A stretch of 7,569 bases of DNA from JBNJDW01 sp051745265 (GTDB lineage Bacteria; Pseudomonadota; Alphaproteobacteria; Micavibrionales; CSBR16-224). The position numbers were made by a program, and so were the translations under genes. This document shows positions 1 to 5,277 of this stretch, piece by piece; positions within the stretch are counted from its first letter, which is position 1; every line of letters starts with the position of its first letter. The notes under the pieces are model-generated. The model saw only the letters and a program-made list of their open reading frames with translations. It was not told where the DNA came from and searched no databases. The stretch lies in NCBI GenBank assembly GCA_051745265.1, contig JBNJDW010000085.1, positions 1 through 7,569 of the forward strand, in the 5' to 3' direction.

Positions 1-432
1 GAACTGGAAAGACGCGGTTTTACCGTGATGGGGCACCCGGACCACAAGCTGTATCCGCATGCCCATGGTCGGGCGAAGGAAATTGTCGCGCTGGCCAAAC
101 TGACGGCGGCCAAGGCGGTTATTCCTGTCCATGGAAATAAGCATTTGCGTGATGAGAATCAGGCCTTGTTAAAGAAAAACGGCTTTAAAACCCTGCACGG
201 GGAAAACGGCCAGACCATCCGGTTAAAAGCCGGCAAAGCCAGTATTGCCCGCGAGTTGACAGAAACGCCGCATTATATCGGCTTTGAAACCCGTACCGGC
301 AGTCATTGGACGGACCGCGATTATGTCGTTAAATTGACAGCGCATTATGATGCGGCAAATGAGAATACCCCGGACGAAGAGAATAACCAGCGCCGCAAAC
401 CCCGCCTGTTTGGCGATGATCACCGTTTCTGA
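1..432 (+). CDS. RNase J-like beta-CASP metallo-beta-lactamase, 3' end only
   Basis: The frame is open from the first base, so the gene starts before the window; 143 codons remain and end at TGA 430-432. Seen: a GHPDH stretch at residues 11-15 of the fragment, then about 30 residues later IPVHGNKHLRDE, followed by a Gly-rich turn and a GQTIRL strand. This matches the end of the beta-CASP/RMMBL region of RNase J-type nucleases, where a GH motif and a PVHG motif supply catalytic histidines. Family members process or degrade RNA in the cytoplasm with bound zinc. Oddity: only about 90 residues follow the PVHG motif, with a charged tail (DEENNQRRKPR), so the long C-terminal domain of canonical RNase J seems shortened. 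The N-terminal HxHxDH motif lies outside the window, so the call rests on the C-terminal motifs. It could be another RNA-metabolising MBL protein rather than true RNase J. Confidence 0.6.
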   Translation, partial: ELERRGFTVMGHPDHKLYPHAHGRAKEIVALAKLTAAKAVIPVHGNKHLRDENQALLKKNGFKTLHGENGQTIRLKAGKASIARELTETPHYIGFETRTGSHWTDRDYVVKLTAHYDAANENTPDEENNQRRKPRLFGDDHRF

Positions 433-459
433 TCCGTATTGTTCTATAAGACAGCCGCC

Positions 460-538
460 AAAAAAAATCACCCCCGGAGGCAGGGGGTGATTTTGTATTG
501 TGGAGGCATGAATAAAGCAAAACTTATTAACTTTCCAT
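460..538 (-). ncRNA. Candidate CtrA-controlled small RNA with two anti-Shine-Dalgarno motifs
   Basis: Inferred RNA of about 78 nt, read leftwards from a predicted start near 538 to the terminator U tract near 460. Seen on the RNA strand, in order: a hairpin with arms AAUAAG and CUUUAUU (511-528, one bulge, loop UUUUG); a probable single-stranded stretch containing AUGCCUCCAC; and the 12-bp terminator hairpin whose 7-nt loop is UGCCUCC. The heptamer UGCCUCC thus occurs twice (502-508 and 476-482) and both copies look exposed. CCUCC pairs with Shine-Dalgarno sequences, and several alphaproteobacterial small RNAs carry such motifs in loops. No protein of meaningful length is encoded in this direction. 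The promoter at 545-573 and terminator fit the same strand and a typical small RNA length. Alternative: the hairpin is just the shared terminator of the two convergent flanking genes and the promoter is fortuitous. Confidence 0.5.
464..494. terminator. Perfect 12-bp bidirectional intrinsic terminator
   Basis: AAAATCACCCCC (464-475) pairs perfectly with GGGGGTGATTTT (483-494) around the loop GGAGGCA (476-482). On the + strand it lies 31 bases after the RNase J-like stop and is followed by TTTTGTATT, so it can end that gene. On the - strand the stem runs into eight consecutive T (complement of A460-A467), a longer U tract than in the + direction. The stronger leftward side suggests it also ends transcripts arriving from the right, including the proposed small RNA. 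Confidence 0.85.
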
Positions 539-544
539 AATTTA

Positions 545-573
545 ATTATAACAGGGAAGATGTTAACAGCGGG
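545..573 (-). promoter_or_regulatory. Leftward extended -10 promoter with a CtrA box over its -35
   Basis: On the - strand the sequence reads TGTTATAAT: a perfect TATAAT hexamer (complement of 545-550) preceded by TGT (551-553), an extended -10. With a 17-base spacer the -35 hexamer falls at 568-573 and reads CCCGCT, nothing like TTGACA. A perfect CtrA box (563-577) is centred exactly there. A poor -35 covered by an activator box is the arrangement known for CtrA-activated promoters. The predicted start is near 538, directed at the terminator at 464-494. Confidence 0.5.
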
Positions 574-671
574 TTAAGTGCTTGAATTTTCTTGTTAATA
601 TGGCGTTAACCTTTTCAAAGGCGTTTTAAGGTTTTGTTAACCTGACGGGGAATCTTGTTAAGCTATATTAA
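563..671. promoter_or_regulatory. Phased array of CtrA binding boxes (TTAA-N7-TTAA)
   Basis: Three perfect TTAA-N7-TTAA sites occur at 563-577 (TTAACAGCGGGTTAA), 595-609 (TTAATATGGCGTTAA) and 626-640 (TTAAGGTTTTGTTAA). A fourth, with N6 instead of N7, is at 658-671 (TTAAGCTATATTAA). Start-to-start distances are 32, 31 and 32 bases, about three turns of B-DNA, so all boxes face the same side of the helix. This is the consensus of the alphaproteobacterial response regulator CtrA. The linkers between boxes (17, 16 and 17 bases) are unlike one another, so this is a set of protein sites and not a copied repeat. TTAA also occurs singly at 527-530, 542-545 and 685-688. The array sits between two converging genes and between two divergent predicted promoters. 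I found no such site elsewhere in the window. Confidence 0.8.
642..669 (+). promoter_or_regulatory. Rightward housekeeping-type promoter with GANTC site in the spacer
   Basis: CTGACGG (642-648) matches 6 of 7 positions of the Caulobacter-type -35 TTGACGS, and GCTATATT (662-669) matches 7 of 8 of the -10 GCTANAWC. The 13-base spacer is inside the known 10-14 range. The third CtrA box ends two bases before the -35, and the fourth near-box covers the -10. GAATC at 650-654, within the spacer, is a GANTC site, the target of the cell-cycle methyltransferase CcrM. The predicted start is near 676. The only annotatable target downstream is the 18-codon ORF at 710, after which the transcript would be antisense to the end of the Na/Pi gene. 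Confidence 0.5.
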
Positions 672-709
672 TATGCTGCCGTTTTTAAAACACGGATCAG
701 GAGAGCGGA

Positions 710-766
710 GTGCTTGATATTACAGAATATTTTTGGGGTGCGCGGCGTCTGACAGGTCAGCTTTAA
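710..766 (+). CDS. Candidate 18-residue small ORF, function unknown
   Basis: GTG at 710 opens an 18-codon frame (MLDITEYFWGARRLTGQL) ending at TAA 764-766. AGGAG at 699-703 lies six bases upstream of the start, good ribosome-binding-site spacing. The frame follows the predicted promoter at 642-669 with an untranslated leader of about 34 bases. Its stop codon overlaps the stop codon of the convergent Na/Pi gene (763-765 on the other strand). The peptide has an acidic N-terminal half, an aromatic centre (EYFWG) and a basic patch (RR). I recognise no family. It may be a genuine small protein, a regulatory upstream element, or chance within a noncoding transcript. Confidence 0.3.
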   Translation: MLDITEYFWGARRLTGQL

Positions 767-2412
767 TCGCTGTCGCTGTTCTTTAAACGGGATTTATAAA
801 GCTCGCCCGCCGATTCCAGCCTTGGATAAGCAATCATTGTCAGATAGCTTTGAATGCGCAGCAGATCACGGAAAATATCAAGATGGAGGCTGGTCGTGCT
901 GTGGGCTTCGCTGACCCCTTCGCGGAGTCGGCGCATATGTTTTTCGGAGGTCTGAACCTCAAGCTTACGAAGGTCGATCTTCCCCTGAAAGAGCTGCCGG
1001 GCCATTTTCAGGTTATTGGTCATGAAAACATGCTGGGCCAGTGTCAGGTTATCAATAACCAGGGCGTAGGCTTCGTTGATTTCACTAAACCCCTCCCGCG
1101 AAAAAGTCAGATGATTTCTGATTTTCTTATCCGCCAGTTCCAGCAGGCTTTTATCAATAATATCGCCGATATGCTCAAGATTGGTTGAAAAGGTCATAAT
1201 CTGTAAATGACGCTGGCTTTCATTATCATTGAGGCTTTCGCGGGTAATGCGGGCCAGATATTTTTTAATGGAATCATACAGGATATCCACACGGTTATCC
1301 CGGTTATGCACTTTGCTGGCCAGACTGGAATTATCGGTGCGAAAGACTTCCAGCGTATCGCTGAGCATTCTGGAGACGGTGTCGCTCATGCGCAGGGTTT
1401 CCCGCTCGGCACTGGCAAGGGCGGCGGCTGGTGTATCAAGGGCGGTATAATCCAGATAACGCGGCTGATTTTTATCTTCTCCGGTCGCTTTGTCGGGCAG
1501 CAGGCGTTTTGTCAGCGCGGCGATCACCTGCACAAAAGGCAGCATTAACAGCGCCAGCGTAATATTAAAGGCGGTGTGGAAATTGACCAGCATCCGCGCC
1601 GGATTTTCCGACAGCTCGCTGAGCAGGGGGGGGATATAAAGCACAAAGGGCAGAACCAATAACACGCCGGTGCTGCGGATAATCACATTGCCCAGTGGAA
1701 TACGCCGCCCCGCCGGTTTTTCAGTCAGGGTGTCAAAAAAGGCAATCATCGCGCTGCCCAGATTGGCACCCAGCACGAGCACAATACCAAGCGCCACCGG
1801 AATGGCACCGGTTCCGGCAAAAGAGGCAAATAAAAGCACCATGGCCAGACTGGAATGAACCAGCCAGGTCAGCATCCCGCCGAACAGCAAGGCCAAAAGC
1901 GGTTCATCGGTGAGCGGTTTGATCAGCACCTGTAAGACAGTGGAATCGCGCAGCGGTTCCGAGACTTCGACGATCATTTGCAGGGACAGCAAGACAAGGC
2001 CGATGCCCAGCAAGGCGCTGCCGATATGTTTATACTGCCCGCCGCCGGATTTGGTCCGGGTCATAATGTAGCCGCTGGTCAGCATCACCGGAATCAACCA
2101 GGTCAGGTCAAAAATCAGGATCTGCGCGGCAAGGGTGGTGCCAATATCAGCCCCGAGCATTAATGAAATACCGGCAACCGTGCTGATCAGGCCTTTGGAG
2201 GCAAAAGAGGCGGTAATCAGCGCCACAGCGGTTGAGCTTTGCAGCGCCATGGCAATAAAAGTCCCGGACAGCAGGCCTTTGACACGATTTTTGGTCGATT
2301 TGGTGATAAAACGCCGCAGGGATGCTCCACAGGCGCGGTTCAATCCGCTGCTGACGAGCTTTACGCCCCAAAGCAGCAGGGAAACCCCACCAATAATATG
2401 AATAAGCATCAT
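763..2412 (-). CDS. Na/Pi cotransporter family protein with C-terminal PhoU-like domain
   Basis: Inner-membrane protein of the sodium/phosphate symporter family (NptA/YjbB-like), expected to move phosphate coupled to sodium; substrate and direction are family inference. The start chosen is ATG 2412 (549 residues); ATG 2409 is equally possible and a TTG start at 2451 would add 13 residues. The ATG matches the usual family start a few residues before GGVSLLLWG. The membrane half carries the family's repeated motif: QSSTA (58-62) with GADIGTT (87-93), then HSSLA (187-191, His replacing the usual Gln) with GANLGSA (215-221). NFHTAFN follows at 277-283. From about residue 325 the protein becomes helical, charged and soluble, as in PhoU-like domains of this family. 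No strong ribosome binding site precedes either ATG; GGAG lies about 20 bases upstream. The gene begins 121 bases after petC on the same strand, so readthrough from petABC is possible. Its 3' end converges on the CtrA-box region. Confidence 0.85.
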   Translation of the reverse strand: MMLIHIIGGVSLLLWGVKLVSSGLNRACGASLRRFITKSTKNRVKGLLSGTFIAMALQSSTAVALITASFASKGLISTVAGISLMLGADIGTTLAAQILIFDLTWLIPVMLTSGYIMTRTKSGGGQYKHIGSALLGIGLVLLSLQMIVEVSEPLRDSTVLQVLIKPLTDEPLLALLFGGMLTWLVHSSLAMVLLFASFAGTGAIPVALGIVLVLGANLGSAMIAFFDTLTEKPAGRRIPLGNVIIRSTGVLLVLPFVLYIPPLLSELSENPARMLVNFHTAFNITLALLMLPFVQVIAALTKRLLPDKATGEDKNQPRYLDYTALDTPAAALASAERETLRMSDTVSRMLSDTLEVFRTDNSSLASKVHNRDNRVDILYDSIKKYLARITRESLNDNESQRHLQIMTFSTNLEHIGDIIDKSLLELADKKIRNHLTFSREGFSEINEAYALVIDNLTLAQHVFMTNNLKMARQLFQGKIDLRKLEVQTSEKHMRRLREGVSEAHSTTSLHLDIFRDLLRIQSYLTMIAYPRLESAGELYKSRLKNSDSD

Positions 2413-2465
2413 CGTTGCGCTAATCGGAAAGTCTCCATTTGTCGGGAACAATATTAAACGTTACC

Positions 2466-2522
2466 AAAAACAGTCGGTAAAAGCCAGCCGCAATATAATG
2501 ACGGGCCCGTTTACCAGTGTTT
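2466..2522 (-). terminator. Weak possible terminator after petC
   Basis: GGTAAA (2476-2481) pairs with TTTACC (2510-2515), and outer arms AAACA (2468-2472) and TGTTT (2518-2522) can extend the stem across an internal mismatch. The loop is long (28 bases) and contains the palindrome ACGGGCCCGT (2501-2510). On the - strand a run of five T (complement of 2466-2470) follows the second arm. The large loop makes this a poor intrinsic terminator; it may only attenuate petABC transcription before the Na/Pi gene. Confidence 0.22.
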
Positions 2523-2533
2523 CCGATAAGATA

Positions 2534-3319
2534 TTATTTCTTGATATCGCGCCAGAGCTTCTTTTTGGCAAACCACATCAGAATGGTAAAGGCGAGAAGA
2601 TACAAGATCACCTTAAAGCCCATGGCCTTGCGGGTGTCCATATGCGGTTCAGACGCCCAGGCAAGGAATTGCGTGACATCATGCGAGGCCTGTTCGACTG
2701 TCGCCTCGGTACCATCAGAATAAATAATCGCGCCGTCATAGATCGGTGGCGGCATGGAAATTTTATGGCCCGCCATATATTCGTTCCAGTACTGGCCGGC
2801 CAGCAGTGTTTCGCCTTCGGGCGCTTCGGTATAGCCGGTGAGCAGGCCGTAGATATAATCTTCGCCGCCACCACGGGCCTTGACGATCAGGGACAGATCC
2901 GGCGGCAGGGCGCCGTTATTGGCGTAGCGCGCTGCGGATTCATTGGCATATGGATTCTTGAAGGTATCTGCCGGGCCGGCCTGACGTTCAAACATTTCGC
3001 CTTCGTCATTGGGGCCGTCTTCGACATAATAGTCACTGGCAATGGCTTTGACTTCGTCCTCGTTATAACCGATATCGGCCAGATTGCGGTAGGCCAGTTG
3101 GTCCATGCCGTGACAGGCGGCGCAGACTTCGCGGTAAACCTGAAAACCACGCTGCAGCGCGGATTTATCATAGGTGCCAAAGATCCCATGATGCGGCCAG
3201 TCCATTTCGGGCGGTGTCGGTGCGTCCTCTGCCGCAGCGGCAGGGGTGAGTGACACAACAGACAGAATCGCGGCAAGTGCCAGAGATTTGGCCAAAGAAT
3301 GTATTAGGCTTTTTTTCAT
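2534..3319 (-). CDS. petC: Cytochrome c1 of the cytochrome bc1 complex
   Basis: Carries electrons from the Rieske cluster to soluble or membrane cytochrome c on the periplasmic face of complex III. The product has 261 residues. Residues 1-30 form a Sec signal peptide (basic start MKKSLIHSLAK, hydrophobic core, AAAA before the mature EDAPTPP). The covalent haem site CAACH is at 66-70. NGALPPDLSLI (135-145) and RGGGEDYIYGLLTGY (149-163) are characteristic family stretches. Met189 in ISMPPP is the expected axial haem ligand. A single membrane anchor lies at about 236-251, followed by a lysine-rich cytoplasmic end. The start at 3319 is supported by AAGGA inside the last petB codons, eight bases upstream, and by the signal peptide directly after it; the frame stays open further upstream but only overlaps petB. 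One base separates the petB stop from this ATG, so translation is probably coupled. Confidence 0.97.
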   Translation of the reverse strand: MKKSLIHSLAKSLALAAILSVVSLTPAAAAEDAPTPPEMDWPHHGIFGTYDKSALQRGFQVYREVCAACHGMDQLAYRNLADIGYNEDEVKAIASDYYVEDGPNDEGEMFERQAGPADTFKNPYANESAARYANNGALPPDLSLIVKARGGGEDYIYGLLTGYTEAPEGETLLAGQYWNEYMAGHKISMPPPIYDGAIIYSDGTEATVEQASHDVTQFLAWASEPHMDTRKAMGFKVILYLLAFTILMWFAKKKLWRDIKK

Positions 3320-3320
3320 T

Positions 3321-4586
3321 TTATAGTCCTTGTTTAACCCCGTCATGGATTGAATTTGGCAGCGGTAACGGTTTTTCGATCTTGTGCAGGAACGGTACCA
3401 GCAGCAGGAAAAACACGAAATAATACGCCGTTGATAACTGAGCGACCAATAACGGCAGCCCTTCGGCAGGCTGTCCGCCGGCCCAGCCCAGTGCGATAAA
3501 GGCAATCACCAGCAACAGCAGCAGAGGCCGGAACATTGGCCGGAAACGGGCACTGCGCACCGGCGAGCGGTCAAGCCAGGGCAGAACCATCAGGATCAGG
3601 ATCGAACCGAACATCGCCAAGACGCCCTGCAGTTTTGCCGGCAGCAGAATAATATCCGTGAACGGAATACCGATATCGACAGTGAAAGACCGCAGGATGG
3701 CATAAAACGGCAGGAAATACCATTCAGGCACGATATGCAGCGGTGTCTGCATCGGGTTATACGGCACGTAATGATCGGCATGGCTCAGGTAATTGGGTGC
3801 AAAGAAGACAAAGAACATAAAGAACAGTAAAAAGACGCCCAGACCAAACATATCCTTAACCGTGTAATACGGGTTGAACGGCACGGTGTCTTTTTCGGTT
3901 TTGGGTTCAATGCCCAGCGGGTTGTTTGACCCGGTAATATGCAGGGACCAGACATGCAGGAAAACAACAGCCACCAGCACAAAAGGCAGCAGGAAATGCA
4001 GGGCAAAGAAGCGGTTCAGGGTCGGATTATCAACCGAAAAGCCGCCCCACAGCCAGGTGACAATACCATCGCCGACCAGCGGGAAGGCCCCGAACAGGCT
4101 GGTGATCACATTGACACCCCAGCCGCTCATCTGGCTCCACGGCAGGGAATAGCCCATAAAGGCGGTGGCCATCATCAACAACAGGATGATCACGCCGAAA
4201 ATCCATAACAGTTCACGCGGGGTTTTATACGACCCGTAATACATGCCGCGGAAAATATGAATATAAACCGCAATAAAGAAGAAAGAGGCGCCGTTCATAT
4301 GTGTATAGCGCAGCAGCCAACCGAAATTGACATCGCGCATGATACGTTCAACACTGTCAAAAGCATGATCGGCATGGGGGGTGTAGCTCATGGCCAGGAA
4401 AATACCGGAAATGATCATCACCGTCAGCATGACCATGGCAATGGCGCCGAAATTCCAGAAATAATTGAAATTCTTTGGCACCGGGAATTTGGCGTATTCT
4501 TTGTCGATCGCGGTGAAAATCGGCAAACGCTGATCAATCCATTCGATAATTTTGTTATCAAAAGCTTCTCTGTCTTTAGCGGCCAT
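3321..4586 (-). CDS. petB: Cytochrome b of the cytochrome bc1 complex
   Basis: Central membrane subunit of complex III; it holds both b haems and the Qo and Qi quinone sites. The product has 421 residues, the size of bacterial full-length cytochrome b with N- and C-terminal parts in one chain. Haem ligands are visible as His96/His110 (helix B) and His197/His211 (helix D), each pair 14 residues apart. The Qo motif PEWY is at 287-290. RYTHMNGASFFF (94-105) and RGMYYGSYK (113-121) are classic helix B features. After PEWY the protein has AILRSFTVDIGIPFTDIILL, the insertion-bearing loop seen in alphaproteobacterial rather than mitochondrial proteins. About eight membrane helices can be placed. AGAGGA lies ten bases before the ATG. 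The gene begins 32 bases after the petA stop and is followed by petC after one base, so all three form one operon. Confidence 0.98.
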   Translation of the reverse strand: MAAKDREAFDNKIIEWIDQRLPIFTAIDKEYAKFPVPKNFNYFWNFGAIAMVMLTVMIISGIFLAMSYTPHADHAFDSVERIMRDVNFGWLLRYTHMNGASFFFIAVYIHIFRGMYYGSYKTPRELLWIFGVIILLLMMATAFMGYSLPWSQMSGWGVNVITSLFGAFPLVGDGIVTWLWGGFSVDNPTLNRFFALHFLLPFVLVAVVFLHVWSLHITGSNNPLGIEPKTEKDTVPFNPYYTVKDMFGLGVFLLFFMFFVFFAPNYLSHADHYVPYNPMQTPLHIVPEWYFLPFYAILRSFTVDIGIPFTDIILLPAKLQGVLAMFGSILILMVLPWLDRSPVRSARFRPMFRPLLLLLVIAFIALGWAGGQPAEGLPLLVAQLSTAYYFVFFLLLVPFLHKIEKPLPLPNSIHDGVKQGL

Positions 4587-4618
4587 GGCTATAGGATCCT
4601 CTTTGTCTTAGTCTTATT

Positions 4619-5155
4619 TCAGCCGATGCGGATGACATCATCTGTCAGAAATTCATAGGGCGGTATTTCAAGATTGGTCGGCGCGGGGCCTTTGCGGATA
4701 CGGCCGGATTCATCATAATGCGATCCATGGCACGGGCAGAACCATCCGTTATAATCGCCGGTCGGCTGACCTTCGGCATTGCCGAGCGGCACGCAGCCGA
4801 GATGGGTGCAGATACCAACCATAACCAGCCATTCGGGCCGTTTAACCCGTTCGCTGTCTTCTTCTTTATGACGCAATTTGCCAAGATCGGTATTTTGGGC
4901 GTCTTCAATTTCAGCAGCGGTGCGGTGCCGGATAAAAATCGGTTTACCACGCCAGACCACGGTGATGGATTGTCCGGCTTCTACATTGGCGATGTTGACC
5001 TCAGTCTCGGCCACGGCCAGTGTATCCTGCGCCGGATTCATACTGTCAACCAAGGGCCATAATGTCGTGGCGGCCCCGACTGCACCGACAGCGCCTGCCG
5101 TTAAGTACAGAAAATCGCGACGCGTCCCGTTTTCAGTTTTTTTTGTATCTGCCAT
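4619..5155 (-). CDS. petA: Rieske iron-sulfur subunit of the cytochrome bc1 complex
   Basis: Takes an electron from quinol at the Qo site and passes it to cytochrome c1 through a mobile periplasmic [2Fe-2S] head. The product has 178 residues. The N-terminus carries a Tat-type signal anchor: twin arginines at 12-13 in RRDFLYLTAG, then a small-residue hydrophobic helix (about 18-36) that normally stays uncleaved. Both cluster motifs are intact: CTHLGC (116-121) and CPCHGSHYD (140-148), giving two Cys and two His ligands (C116, H118, C140, H143) and the disulfide pair C121/C142. GPAPTNLEIPPY (156-167) forms the usual Pro loop. The ATG at 5155 is preceded by AGGA eight bases upstream. It is the first gene of petABC, with its promoter in the divergent region before traX. 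Confidence 0.97.
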   Translation of the reverse strand: MADTKKTENGTRRDFLYLTAGAVGAVGAATTLWPLVDSMNPAQDTLAVAETEVNIANVEAGQSITVVWRGKPIFIRHRTAAEIEDAQNTDLGKLRHKEEDSERVKRPEWLVMVGICTHLGCVPLGNAEGQPTGDYNGWFCPCHGSHYDESGRIRKGPAPTNLEIPPYEFLTDDVIRIG

Positions 5156-5184
5156 TATTTTATCCTGTAGAAGTCCTGAATTTT

Positions 5185-5213
5185 GCTATAGTTTATGACA
5201 GAGTTTGCGTTAA
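5185..5213 (-). promoter_or_regulatory. Predicted petABC promoter
   Basis: On the - strand TTAACGC (complement of 5207-5213) matches 6 of 7 positions of the alphaproteobacterial -35 TTGACGS. After 14 bases comes ACTATAGC (complement of 5185-5192), matching 6 of 8 positions of GCTANAWC. The predicted start near 5178 leaves a leader of about 22 bases containing the petA ribosome binding site. Confidence 0.5.
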
Positions 5214-5223
5214 ATTTCCACTA

Positions 5224-5229
5224 TATAAT
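5224..5229 (+). promoter_or_regulatory. Possible -10 element for the traX-trmL-hemF side
   Basis: A perfect TATAAT hexamer lies 49 bases before the traX ATG. No convincing -35 is found 16-18 bases upstream (AGTTTG at 5202-5207 is weak), so the promoter may need an activator or be fortuitous in AT-rich DNA. The FNR-like palindrome begins on its last base. Confidence 0.3.
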
Positions 5230-5242
5230 TGAAAGCAATCAG
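5229..5242. promoter_or_regulatory. Imperfect FNR/FixK-like box between petA and traX
   Basis: TTGAA-AGCA-ATCAG matches 8 of 10 defined positions of TTGAT-N4-ATCAA, the target of FNR/FixK/FnrL regulators. The centre lies about 57 bases upstream of the predicted petA start and touches the predicted traX -10. Oxygen-responsive FNR-type control of cytochrome bc1 genes is common in Alphaproteobacteria, but two mismatches and one occurrence leave this tentative. Confidence 0.3.
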
Positions 5243-5277
5243 CATTTTTTCTTAAAGTTCTACCAAAAGGCCGTATT

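Noticed and set aside
508..540. GGAGGCATG as a + strand ribosome binding site and start
   Set aside because: Spacing between GGAGG and ATG is only one base and the frame ends after ten codons; the GGAGGCA copy is better explained as the complement of the small RNA motif.
563..671. CRISPR-like periodicity of 31-32 bp
   Set aside because: Only the TTAA half-sites recur; the sequence between and inside the boxes differs, so there are no repeats or spacers of CRISPR type.
749..760. Inverted repeat CTGACAGGTCAG
   Set aside because: The two-base centre cannot form a stable hairpin and it lies inside the small ORF; no regulator motif is recognised.
433..762. DnaA boxes in the convergent gap
   Set aside because: Nearest matches to TTATCCACA (for example TGTGGAGGC at 500-508 on the complementary reading) differ at several core positions.
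2501..2510. Perfect palindrome ACGGGCCCGT between the Na/Pi gene and petC
   Set aside because: It is short, single, and has no loop or adjacent promoter that would support an operator or terminator on its own.
2498..3253. Long + strand open frame (251 codons) antisense to petC
   Set aside because: It lies entirely over petC, which has clear haem and signal motifs; the + strand translation shows no domain and no ribosome binding site. It is a shadow frame.
3320..3505. N-terminal extension of petC to an upstream ATG
   Set aside because: The extension overlaps petB coding sequence and would bury the signal peptide; ATG 3319 has a ribosome binding site and starts the signal peptide.
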